From Acidimicrobiaceae bacterium (GTDB taxonomy: Bacteria; Actinomycetota; Acidimicrobiia; Acidimicrobiales; RAAP-2), in NCBI GenBank assembly GCA_003164275.1, contig PLSY01000298.1:1-6437 (forward strand): DNA of 6,437 nucleotides. Direction: 5' to 3'. Under the pieces are notes generated by a model that did no database searches, was not told where the DNA came from, and saw nothing but the letters and a program-made list of their open reading frames with translations. Below are positions 1-5,494 of the stretch, piece after piece; positions within the stretch are counted from its first letter, which is position 1, and the number at the start of each line of letters is the position of its first letter. Position numbers and translations under genes: made by a program.

Positions 1-171
1 ATCGTGACCCACAACATGCAACAGGCCATGCGTGTCTCTGACCGGTGCGCCTTCTTGCTGATGGGCGAAGACAAGGCGGGAGAGCTCATCGAGTTCGGCC
101 CGACCGCCAAGCTGTTCAGCGAGCCGACCGACGAGCGCACCCTCGACTACGTGAACGGCCGCTTCGGCTGA
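1..171 (+). CDS. pstB: Phosphate ABC transporter ATP-binding protein PstB (C-terminal part)
   Basis: This is the last 56 codons of a gene that begins before the window, in frame 1 and ending with TGA at 169-171. PstB is the cytoplasmic ATPase of the high-affinity PstSCAB phosphate importer. The fragment opens with the ABC H-loop ([13 protein letters not shown], switch histidine at fragment residue 4). It ends with the typical PstB tail: an ELIEFGPT segment, then LFSEP and a terminal YVNGRFG. The Walker A, Q-loop and signature motifs lie upstream and cannot be checked. PstB genes are often followed by phoU. Here the next gene is a redox response regulator 161 bases away with its own apparent promoter, so pstB is probably the last gene of its transcript. 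Identification rests on the recognisable C-terminus and is fairly secure. Confidence 0.9.
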   Translation: MVTHNMQQAMRVSDRCAFLLMGEDKAGELIEFGPTAKLFSEPTDERTLDYVNGRFG

Positions 172-199
172 CCTCGTTCGACCCCGTCGGCCCGAGCTA

Positions 200-223
200 G
201 TCGAGATCGTGGTCGAGATCGTG
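200..223. repeat. Exact tandem duplication of a 12-bp unit
   Basis: GTCGAGATCGTG occurs twice back to back (200-211 and 212-223) in the non-coding gap between pstB and the next gene, about 100 bases upstream of the TAGGCT box. It does not match the actinobacterial PHO-box unit. It could be a direct-repeat operator for a response regulator or simply a slippage duplication; nothing in the sequence decides between them. Confidence 0.6.
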
Positions 224-319
224 CACCGAGACAGTGGGTCGGCCGAGCGGAACGCGGCTCCGACGGCGCCTCTGGCCGGCAGGTCCTTTGGCGCAAGCGG
301 CCGACCGGGTCACTACACC

Positions 320-332
320 TAGGCTGGATCGG
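320..332 (+). promoter_or_regulatory. -10 promoter element for a leaderless transcript
   Basis: TAGGCT at 320-325 fits the actinobacterial TAnnnT -10 box. It is followed after seven bases by an in-frame GTG at 333, which is the geometry of a leaderless mRNA starting on its own start codon. No convincing -35 hexamer stands 16-18 bases upstream (the 297-302 region reads GCGGCC). The crcB promoter in this window has a very similar core, TAGACTGG against TAGGCTGG, which supports the reading. Confidence 0.5.
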
Positions 333-2048
333 GTGGAGGCGATGACGAGCGGAGCGGCCGGTGAGCGCGCCGGCGAGTCTGGCGAGGGCCAGGCCCGCAA
401 CGCCATCCTGACCGTCGACGATGACCCGAATGTGTCCCGGGCGGTGGCTCGGGACCTGCGTCGCAACTACGGGTCCGAGTACCGGATCATCAGGGCCGAG
501 TCGGGCGCTGACGCCCTGGACGCCTTGCGCGAGCTGCGCTTGAGGGGGGACCAGGTCGCCGTGATCCTGGCCGACTACCGCATGCCCCAGATGACCGGCA
601 TCGAGTTCCTCGAAGAGGCCATGGACCTCTACCCAAAGGCCCGTCGGGTCCTCCTGACCGCCTACGCCGACACCGAGGCGGCCATTAACGCCATCAACGT
701 GGTCGACCTCGACCACTACCTGCTAAAGCCCTGGGACCCACCGGACGAGAAGCTCTACCCGGTGGTCGACGACATGCTCGAGCTGTGGCATGCCACCGAC
801 CACCGTGCGGTGCAAGAGACGAAGGTCGTAGGCCACCGATGGTCGGCCCGGTCGTCCTCGGTCCGTGAGTTCCTGTCACGGAACCAGGTGGCCTACCGCT
901 GGTACCTGTCAGAGGACGAGGAGGGACAACAGCTGCTGGCCGCGGCCGGAGCCGACGACCTCCGGCTCCCGGTCGTCATCGCCCCGTCAGGCGAGGTCCT
1001 GATCGAGCCGAGCGACGCCGAGCTGGCCTCCTTCGTAGGCATCGACACCGTGCCGACCGAGGACTTCTACGACCTGGTGGTCGTCGGTGGGGGCCCGGCC
1101 GGGCTCGGGGCCGCCGTCTACGGGGCGTCCGAGGGCCTCCGGACCCTGCTCGTGGAGCGGACGGCGGCCGGCGGCCAGGCGGGGCAGAGCTCCCGGATCG
1201 AGAACTACCTCGGATTCCCCGACGGCGTGTCGGGTGCCCAGCTCACCGACCGGGCCCGGCGCCAGGCGGCCAAGTTCGGGGCCGAGATGGTGACGACCCG
1301 CGAGGTGGTGGCCATCGAGGCGAAGGGCTCGGCCCGCTCGATCCTGTTCGCCGACTGGGCGAGGGTCGACGCCCGGGCAATCATCTTGGCCACAGGTGTC
1401 TCCTACCGCCAGCTCACCGCCCCGGGCGTCCCCGAGCTCACCGGCAGGGGCGTCTACTACGGGTCGTCCATGACCGAGGCCGGCAACTGCGCGGACCAGG
1501 ATGTCTTCATCGTCGGCGGAGCCAACTCGGCGGGACAGGCGGCTGTCTACTTCTCCCGCCGGTCGAGGTCGGTGACCATCCTCGTGCGGGGCTCGACCCT
1601 CGAGGCGTCGATGTCCTACTACCTCGTCCAACAGATCGAGGCCATCGAGAACATCGCCGTGAGGACCTGCACCGAGGTCGTCGAAGGCCGCGGCGCAGAG
1701 CACCTGGAGCAGCTCGTGTTGCGCAACAGCGTGGACGGCACCACCGAGCTGGTCGACGCGGAGTGGCTGTTCGTCTTCATCGGGGCCGCTCCCCACACCG
1801 AATGGCTGGAGGGGGTCGTGGTGCGCGATGACCACGGGTTCGTGGTGGCGGGCCCAGACCTGCCCATGGACGGGTCACGGCCAAGCGACTGGGCCCTCGA
1901 CCGCGCCCCCTATCACCTGGAGACGAGCATCCCCGGCGTCTTCGTGGCCGGCGATGCCAGGGCCGAGTCGGCGAAGCGGGTGGCCTCGGCGGTTGGCGAG
2001 GGGGCCATGGCCGTCATGCTCGTCCACCGCTACCTCGAGCGGGCCTAG
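333..2048 (+). CDS. Response-regulator receiver fused to thioredoxin-reductase-like FAD oxidoreductase
   Basis: The protein has 571 residues from GTG 333. Residues about 22-150 form a CheY-like receiver: acidic cluster DDD 29-31, phospho-acceptor Asp81 in ADYRMP, Thr109 and Lys132 (LLKPWDPP). Residues about 170-235 resemble a glutaredoxin/thioredoxin fold, but Ser replaces the Cys positions (ARSSSVREFL). Residues about 245-571 are a two-dinucleotide-domain flavoprotein: FAD loop GGGPAG 252-257, AGGQAGQSSRIENYLGFP from 279, ATGV 353-356, NAD(P)H loop VGGANSAGQAA 394-404 and the C-terminal FAD contact VFVAGDAR from 536. Where thioredoxin reductase has its CxxC, this protein reads GSSM (377-380). 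The whole protein has only two cysteines, 386 and 446. It probably passes electrons from NAD(P)H through FAD to an unknown acceptor, gated by phosphorylation from the kinase encoded 3 nt downstream. GTG 333 is chosen for the leaderless geometry. ATG 342 has a GGAGG only 2 nt away, and GTG 234 would lie upstream of the promoter. The fusion architecture is known from genome annotation; substrate and physiological role are inferred. Confidence 0.9.
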   Translation: MEAMTSGAAGERAGESGEGQARNAILTVDDDPNVSRAVARDLRRNYGSEYRIIRAESGADALDALRELRLRGDQVAVILADYRMPQMTGIEFLEEAMDLYPKARRVLLTAYADTEAAINAINVVDLDHYLLKPWDPPDEKLYPVVDDMLELWHATDHRAVQETKVVGHRWSARSSSVREFLSRNQVAYRWYLSEDEEGQQLLAAAGADDLRLPVVIAPSGEVLIEPSDAELASFVGIDTVPTEDFYDLVVVGGGPAGLGAAVYGASEGLRTLLVERTAAGGQAGQSSRIENYLGFPDGVSGAQLTDRARRQAAKFGAEMVTTREVVAIEAKGSARSILFADWARVDARAIILATGVSYRQLTAPGVPELTGRGVYYGSSMTEAGNCADQDVFIVGGANSAGQAAVYFSRRSRSVTILVRGSTLEASMSYYLVQQIEAIENIAVRTCTEVVEGRGAEHLEQLVLRNSVDGTTELVDAEWLFVFIGAAPHTEWLEGVVVRDDHGFVVAGPDLPMDGSRPSDWALDRAPYHLETSIPGVFVAGDARAESAKRVASAVGEGAMAVMLVHRYLERA

Positions 2049-2051
2049 GCC

Positions 2052-3503
2052 GTGGAGGCGTGCGACCCTGAGGAGCTCGGGACCCTCTTCCTGTTCGAGA
2101 AGCTGAGCGACGATCAACTCGACTGGCTGTGCGCCAACGGCCGGATGGAGGAGTTCCAGGCGGGTTTCGCCTATCGCGAGGGGGAGCCGGCCACCTGCTT
2201 CTATGTGCTCATCGATGGCTCCCTCGTCATGTCCCGGCGGGTGGGGGAGGATGACGTCGAGATCGTCCGCAGCGACGGTCGGGGCGTCTATGCGGGGGCC
2301 TTCCAGGCCTACCTGGGTGACCGCATCCGCCAGACCTACTCCAACTCGATGCGCGTCACCTCCCCGTCCCGGTTCTTCGTCCTCGACGCCGACAAGTTCG
2401 CCCAGCTCATGCGGGAGTGGTTCCCGATGGCCCTCCATGTGCTGGAGGGGCTCTTCTTCGGGACCCAGAGCACCCAGGCCGCCGTGGAGCAGCGCGAGCG
2501 CCTCCTCGCCCTCGGCTCCCTGTCCGCCGGGCTGACCCACGAGCTCAACAACCCGGCGGCCGCCGCCGTGCGGGCCACATCGTCGCTCAGGGAGCGAGTG
2601 GGGAACATGCGTCATGCCTTGGCCTCGATCACCTCGGGGGGCTTCGATGAGGGCGCCCTCCGGTCCCTCGTAGCGCTGCAGGAACAGGCCGTTGCCCAGG
2701 TGACCGCCGCCCCTGCCCTGACCCCGGTCGAGACATCGGACCGCGAGGACGAGCTCGGCGGGTGGCTGGAGGACCAGGGGATGACCGACGGCTGGGAGCT
2801 GGCCCCGACGTTCGTTGCCGCCGGGCTCGATGAGGCGTTCCTCTCCGAGGTGGCCAAGGCCGTGGATGCCGCCCACTTCGAAATGGCCGTCCGCTGGATC
2901 GGCTGCACGGTCGACACCGAGCTCCTCCTCGACGAGATCGAGGAGTCGACGAACAGGGTGTCGACGTTGGTGGGGGCGGCCAAGCAGTACTCGCAGATGG
3001 ACCGGTCCCCGTACCAAGTGACCGACGTCCACGAGCTCCTCGATTCCACGCTGTTGCTGTTCACCAACAAGATCGGCCCCGGCATCACCGTGGTCAAGGA
3101 GTACGACCGGACCCTGCCCACCGTCTCGGTGTTCGCCGGCGAGCTCAACCAGGTGTGGACCAACCTCATCGACAATGCTGTTGCCGCCATGCACGGCGAG
3201 GGCACCTTGACGGTGCGCACGTCGAGGGAGGAGGACTACCTGGTGGTCGAGATCGGCGATACCGGGCCCGGGGTGCCCGAGGAGATCCGCTCGCGGATCT
3301 TCGAGCCGTTCTTCACGACCAAGCCCTTCGGTGAGGGCACCGGACTCGGCCTCGACATCTCCTGGCGGATCGTCGTGAACAAGCACCACGGAGACCTTCG
3401 TCTCGAGTCGCAGCCGGGACAGACCCGCTTCCAGGTCCGGATCCCCTTCGTGCCCCCCGAGCGGGTCGGGCCCGAATTGGCCGTCGAGCCCGACCCGGCC
3501 TGA
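2052..3503 (+). CDS. Sensor histidine kinase with N-terminal CRP-like cyclic-nucleotide-binding domain
   Basis: This 483-residue protein has no predicted membrane segment or signal peptide, so it is a cytoplasmic kinase. Residues about 10-135 form a CRP/cNMP-binding beta-roll. The DHp H-box is GSLSAGLTHELNNP with His163. The catalytic domain shows the N box ELNQVWTNLIDNA (364-376), the G1 box GDTGPGV (402-408), the F box FEPFFTTK (417-424) and the G2 box GTGLGL (429-434), so it should be an active ATP-dependent autokinase. The second DHp helix (EIEESTNRVSTLVGAAK) only starts near residue 295, so about 105 residues are inserted between the DHp helices, well beyond the usual short turn. It starts at GTG 2052, 3 nt after the stop of the receiver-flavoprotein gene and without a clear Shine-Dalgarno, suggesting translational coupling. 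The upstream receiver is the obvious phosphotransfer partner. The sensed ligand is unknown because the canonical cyclic-nucleotide contacts are not conserved. Confidence 0.9.
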   Translation: MEACDPEELGTLFLFEKLSDDQLDWLCANGRMEEFQAGFAYREGEPATCFYVLIDGSLVMSRRVGEDDVEIVRSDGRGVYAGAFQAYLGDRIRQTYSNSMRVTSPSRFFVLDADKFAQLMREWFPMALHVLEGLFFGTQSTQAAVEQRERLLALGSLSAGLTHELNNPAAAAVRATSSLRERVGNMRHALASITSGGFDEGALRSLVALQEQAVAQVTAAPALTPVETSDREDELGGWLEDQGMTDGWELAPTFVAAGLDEAFLSEVAKAVDAAHFEMAVRWIGCTVDTELLLDEIEESTNRVSTLVGAAKQYSQMDRSPYQVTDVHELLDSTLLLFTNKIGPGITVVKEYDRTLPTVSVFAGELNQVWTNLIDNAVAAMHGEGTLTVRTSREEDYLVVEIGDTGPGVPEEIRSRIFEPFFTTKPFGEGTGLGLDISWRIVVNKHHGDLRLESQPGQTRFQVRIPFVPPERVGPELAVEPDPA

Positions 3504-3530
3504 GCCCCGTCGACGATCCGGACTCAGGCC
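3497..3530. terminator. Inverted repeat between convergent operons, possible bidirectional terminator
   Basis: GGCCTGAG (3497-3504) is the exact reverse complement of CTCAGGCC (3523-3530), with an 18-base spacer. The left arm includes the kinase gene's stop codon, and the right arm ends 8 bases before the end of the convergent crcB gene. The position suits a shared terminator, but there is no T-tract on either strand. GACTCAGG also recurs at 3536-3543. Confidence 0.4.
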
Positions 3531-3538
3531 AACGAGAC

Positions 3539-3907
3539 TCAGGTCAGCGAGGCAAGGGCGAGGCCGGCGGCCGCAGCCCCGATGCCGAGGGCCACGCTGA
3601 CGGCCATGTTGGCCGCGGCCATGCCCCATTGGTCGGCCTCGGCCAGTCGCACGCTGTCGAAGGCAAAGGTGGAGAACGTCGTGTACGCCCCGATCAGCCC
3701 GGTGCCGAGGACCGTCAGCCAGGTGGCCGAGATGCCGTGGTGGAGGCCCACGCCGACCAGGAACCCGAGAGCCAGGGCGCCTGACAGGTTGACCACCAGG
3801 ATCCCGAGCGGGACGTCGGAGCCGACCCGGGACTGGACGGTGCGGTCGACCAGGTAGCGCAGAACTGACCCGACCCCGCCGGCCACCAGGAGCCCGACGA
3901 TGATCAC
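3539..3907 (-). CDS. crcB: Fluoride ion channel CrcB/Fluc, second subunit
   Basis: A 122-residue, four-helix membrane protein of the Fluc family, which exports F- passively and forms dimers in the inner membrane. Diagnostic motifs are GSVLRY (13-18) at the end of the first helix, the pore-lining Asn40 in VVNLSGALALGF, and GLIGAYTTFSTF (70-81), which carries the central Na+ site and Phe-box residues. Its GTG start (3907-3905) overlaps the TGA of the preceding crcB gene as GTGA, so the two are translationally coupled and should be made in similar amounts. A run upstream in the same frame is only a shadow of the other crcB. Arg residues concentrate in loops 1 and 3, while the N-terminus, loop 2 and C-terminus have none. 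This suggests a periplasmic N-terminus, opposite to its partner. Length is typical of the family. Confidence 0.92.
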   Translation of the reverse strand: MIIVGLLVAGGVGSVLRYLVDRTVQSRVGSDVPLGILVVNLSGALALGFLVGVGLHHGISATWLTVLGTGLIGAYTTFSTFAFDSVRLAEADQWGMAAANMAVSVALGIGAAAAGLALASLT

Positions 3908-4389
3908 GACCTGCTCGCTTCGTCCGAGAGGCTGCCCAAGGTGTCGGGGTCGGGAATGGGCCGGTTCGGGCCCGCTATGGCCCCTCGGGCCAGGGTCATG
4001 CCGAGGACCACTGCCACCAGCCCTGCGAGCAGCGTGACGGCGAGGTAAAAGGCTGCGAGACCCACCCGCCCGTGCTGGCCCCGCTGGGCGATCTCCACGA
4101 CCATGGTGGAAAAGGTGGTGAACCCCCCGCAGAATCCGATGGCCGCGAACGGACGGACATAGCGGGTGGGGGACCACCTCTCTGTGACCAGGGTCACGAC
4201 GAGGCCGAGGAGGAAGGATCCGGCCACGTTCACCACGAAGGTGGGCCACGGGAACCCGAATCCGGAGGCGGCGAGCCACCGGCTCACGCCGTAGCGGGCC
4301 AGGGTGCCGAGCGCCCCACCGGTGGCGATGGCGGCAATGCGGAGGACAGGCTCAGGGAGTCGGTCGACGGCGGTGCGTCTGTCGGTCAC
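3904..4389 (-). CDS. crcB: Fluoride ion channel CrcB/Fluc, first subunit
   Basis: A 161-residue Fluc-family fluoride channel subunit with four hydrophobic helices. Motifs are GTLARY (28-33), Asn54 in FVVNVAGSFLLG and GGFTTFST (88-95). It has an Arg-rich N-terminus (residues 1-17) and an extra hydrophilic C-terminal tail of about 25 residues that its partner lacks. The start is GTG 4389, preceded by a near-ideal AAGGAGG at six bases' spacing. An in-frame ATG at 4440 would give 178 residues but lies inside the riboswitch aptamer, so it is rejected. Arg residues cluster in the N-terminus, loop 2 (RWSPTRYVR) and the C-terminus, predicting a cytoplasmic N-terminus, the reverse of the second CrcB. 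The pair should assemble as an antiparallel heterodimer. Expression is controlled by the fluoride riboswitch directly upstream. Confidence 0.93.
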   Translation of the reverse strand: MTDRRTAVDRLPEPVLRIAAIATGGALGTLARYGVSRWLAASGFGFPWPTFVVNVAGSFLLGLVVTLVTERWSPTRYVRPFAAIGFCGGFTTFSTMVVEIAQRGQHGRVGLAAFYLAVTLLAGLVAVVLGMTLARGAIAGPNRPIPDPDTLGSLSDEASRS

Positions 4390-4395
4390 TACAGG

Positions 4396-4402
4396 CCTCC
4401 TT
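4396..4402 (-). promoter_or_regulatory. Ribosome-binding site of the crcB operon
   Basis: AAGGAGG on the minus strand ends six bases before GTG 4389. It is the strongest Shine-Dalgarno in the window, fixes the crcB start, and forms part of the 3' strand of the riboswitch expression-platform hairpin. Confidence 0.85.
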
Positions 4403-4436
4403 CCGGTCGCGCGGCGCGCAGGTCTTCCGGTAGGAG
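4397..4436 (-). promoter_or_regulatory. Riboswitch expression platform: SD-sequestering hairpin
   Basis: On the minus strand CTCCTACCGG (4436-4427) pairs with CCGGAAGGAG (4406-4397): five pairs, one A-A mismatch, then four pairs. A smaller GCGC/GCGC hairpin (4419-4416 with 4412-4409, 3-nt loop) sits inside. The 3' strand contains most of the AAGGAGG ribosome-binding site. The 5' strand reuses CTCC of the aptamer's closing helix (GCTCC, 4437-4433), so the two structures exclude each other. Fluoride-bound aptamer would free the ribosome-binding site; unbound RNA would hide it. Base pairing is seen directly; the switching is inferred. Confidence 0.7.
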
Positions 4437-4475
4437 CCATCAGCCAGCGAGGCGGTTATGGTGAGCTCCATCGCC
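4429..4475 (-). promoter_or_regulatory. Fluoride riboswitch (crcB motif) aptamer
   Basis: Read on the minus strand, the element begins GGCGATGGAGCTCACCAT (4475-4458) and ends CTGATGGCTCCTACC (4443-4429). These match the conserved blocks of the fluoride riboswitch as recalled from well-studied bacterial examples, which read GGCGAUGGAG, CGCCAUAAACG and UAAUGRCUCCUACC. GGAGC (4469-4465) pairs with GCTCC (4437-4433), and GCC/GGC (4453-4451 with 4445-4443) makes the short internal hairpin. One difference is visible: the strand usually reading CGCC reads CACC (4463-4460), putting a C-A mismatch opposite GGCG (4475-4472). It lies about 40 bases upstream of the first crcB start and begins at the predicted transcription start. 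The sequence together with its fluoride-channel target makes the call very secure. Confidence 0.95.
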
Positions 4476-4481
4476 TGGGCC

Positions 4482-4510
4482 AGTCTATTGGGCGACGCGG
4501 GCGAAGTCAG
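4482..4510 (-). promoter_or_regulatory. Promoter of the crcB operon
   Basis: On the minus strand a -35-like CTGACT (4510-4505) and a -10 TAGACT (4487-4482) are separated by exactly 17 bases. Transcription would start near 4476-4475, the first base of the fluoride aptamer. The promoter begins 24 bases past the stop of the upstream response-regulator gene on the same strand, so the fluoride operon has its own transcript. Confidence 0.7.
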
Positions 4511-4534
4511 GAACTGCGAGTCGGGAGAGTTCTC

Positions 4535-5281
4535 CTAGGCCTTGAATCGGTAGCCGATGCCCCGCACGGTGATGACGTGCTGGGGATCGCCCGGGTTGAG
4601 CTCCACCTTCTTGCGCAGTCGCTTCACGTGGGTGTCGAGGGTGCGGCTGTTGCGTTTGGCCTTGTCCTTCCAGATGCGCTGCATGCACTGCTTGCGGGTG
4701 ACCACCCGCCCCGCCTCTGACACCAAGAGGGTCAAGAGCTCGAACTCCTTGCGGGAGAGCTCGACCGTCTCGCCTCTCACAACGGTCTCCCGGGATTCGA
4801 CATCCACGCATACCGGACCGTGGCTGAAGACCAGGGTAGGCACCGGGGCCGCCCCTGGCGTCGGGCGGCCGACCCTCCGGAGCACGGCACGGATCCTGGC
4901 TGTCAGCTCACGAGGACGGGGAGGCTTCGTGATGTGGTCAGCCGCTCCGGCCTCGAGGGCCACGACGGCCCCGAGCTCGTCGTGGCTGGATGTCACGATG
5001 ATGACCGGCACCGACGAGATGGCGGCGATCCGTCGGAAGACCGAGAGCCCCTCGGAGTCGCCGAGCTGCATGTCCAACACGACGAGCGACGGGTTGTCCG
5101 TCCTCACCGTGGTGACGCCCTCATCGCCGTCGACCGCGGTCACGACGTCGAACCCCTCGACGGCCAAGGTGGCGGCCAGCCACTCCCGGGAGCGGACGTC
5201 GTCGTCGATGACCAGGATGGTCGGATGACCGGTCGGGGGCAGTACGTCGGCCCCCTCTTGTTGCCCAACGGTCAGTGTCAC
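4535..5281 (-). CDS. OmpR/PhoB-family response regulator with winged-helix DNA-binding domain
   Basis: The protein has 248 residues from GTG 5281. The receiver domain (about 20-135) has the acidic cluster DDD 26-28, phospho-acceptor Asp70 in VVLDMQLGD, Thr97 in VTSS and Lys119 in ITKPP. A Pro/Gly/Ala-rich linker (about 137-149) leads to a trans_reg_C winged helix: ELSRKEFELLTLL, the recognition-helix region SRTLDTHVKRLRKKV, and the terminal ITVRGIGYRFK wing. All phosphorylation residues are present, so it should be a phosphorylation-controlled transcription factor. No histidine kinase gene adjoins it, so it is an orphan in this window. A TTG at 5332 would add 17 residues unlike a receiver N-terminus; GTG 5281 is preferred, although neither has a good Shine-Dalgarno. 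PhoB/RegX3-type function is possible given the PHO-box-like unit upstream, but the target genes are unknown. Confidence 0.88.
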   Translation of the reverse strand: MTLTVGQQEGADVLPPTGHPTILVIDDDVRSREWLAATLAVEGFDVVTAVDGDEGVTTVRTDNPSLVVLDMQLGDSEGLSVFRRIAAISSVPVIIVTSSHDELGAVVALEAGAADHITKPPRPRELTARIRAVLRRVGRPTPGAAPVPTLVFSHGPVCVDVESRETVVRGETVELSRKEFELLTLLVSEAGRVVTRKQCMQRIWKDKAKRNSRTLDTHVKRLRKKVELNPGDPQHVITVRGIGYRFKA

Positions 5282-5411
5282 CGGTGACCCGGTGGTTTCC
5301 AGAACGAGGCCTTGGCCGACCCAGTGTGACAACGCCGGTGGCGAGCTCGCTCGAGGTGTCGCGGATGGGACGACCAGGGTGCTCCGACGGATGGGGGGGT
5401 GCCGTGAGAGG

Positions 5412-5476
5412 CGGTGGAGGCTGAGGCCGCGAACCGTGCCCGTCGTCTGTCGACCGGCCTCACGGTGCCTCCGCCG
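5412..5476. repeat. Long bulged hairpin in the intergenic region
   Basis: TGAGGCCG (5422-5429) pairs with CGGCCTCA (5455-5462). After a 4-nt bulge (5463-5466), GGAGGC (5416-5421) pairs with GCCTCC (5467-5472), followed by one T-G wobble and three more pairs out to 5412/5476. That is about 18 pairs closing a 25-nt loop, which holds its own GTCG/CGAC hairpin. The wobble is allowed in RNA read from the plus strand but becomes a C-A mismatch on the minus strand. Competing pairings exist (CCGTGAG 5402-5408 with CTCACGG 5459-5465; ACCGTG 5433-5438 with CACGGT 5461-5466). Confidence 0.5.
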
Positions 5477-5494
5477 GACACCTGTGAGCAGCGG

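Noticed and set aside
987..1835. 282-residue open frame on the minus strand
   Set aside because: It lies wholly antisense to the FAD/NAD(P)H domains and has no recognisable motif.
1875..3629. 584-residue open frame on the minus strand
   Set aside because: It is antisense to the flavoprotein and kinase genes, whose motifs are unambiguous. Its translation is rich in Gly, His, Arg and Asp without domain motifs, typical of a GC-rich shadow frame.
3908..4279. N-terminal extension of the second crcB frame
   Set aside because: The extra sequence is an out-of-frame reading of the first crcB. The GTGA overlap gives a natural start at 3907.
4390..4440. ATG 4440 as start of the first CrcB
   Set aside because: This ATG belongs to the conserved TGATGGCTCC block of the fluoride aptamer, and the strong AAGGAGG points to GTG 4389.
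5277..5288. 12-bp perfect palindrome GTCACCGGTGAC over the regulator's GTG start
   Set aside because: Attractive as an autoregulatory site, but about one or two 12-bp palindromes are expected by chance in a window this long, and part of it is coding.
5282..5332. TTG 5332 as start of the response regulator
   Set aside because: It would add 17 residues before an already extended receiver N-terminus, with no ribosome-binding site or -10 box.
5391..5480. 6C-type actinobacterial small RNA on the minus strand
   Set aside because: Only one C-run (seven Cs) is present and it is not in a hairpin loop; the family has two hairpins with C-rich loops.
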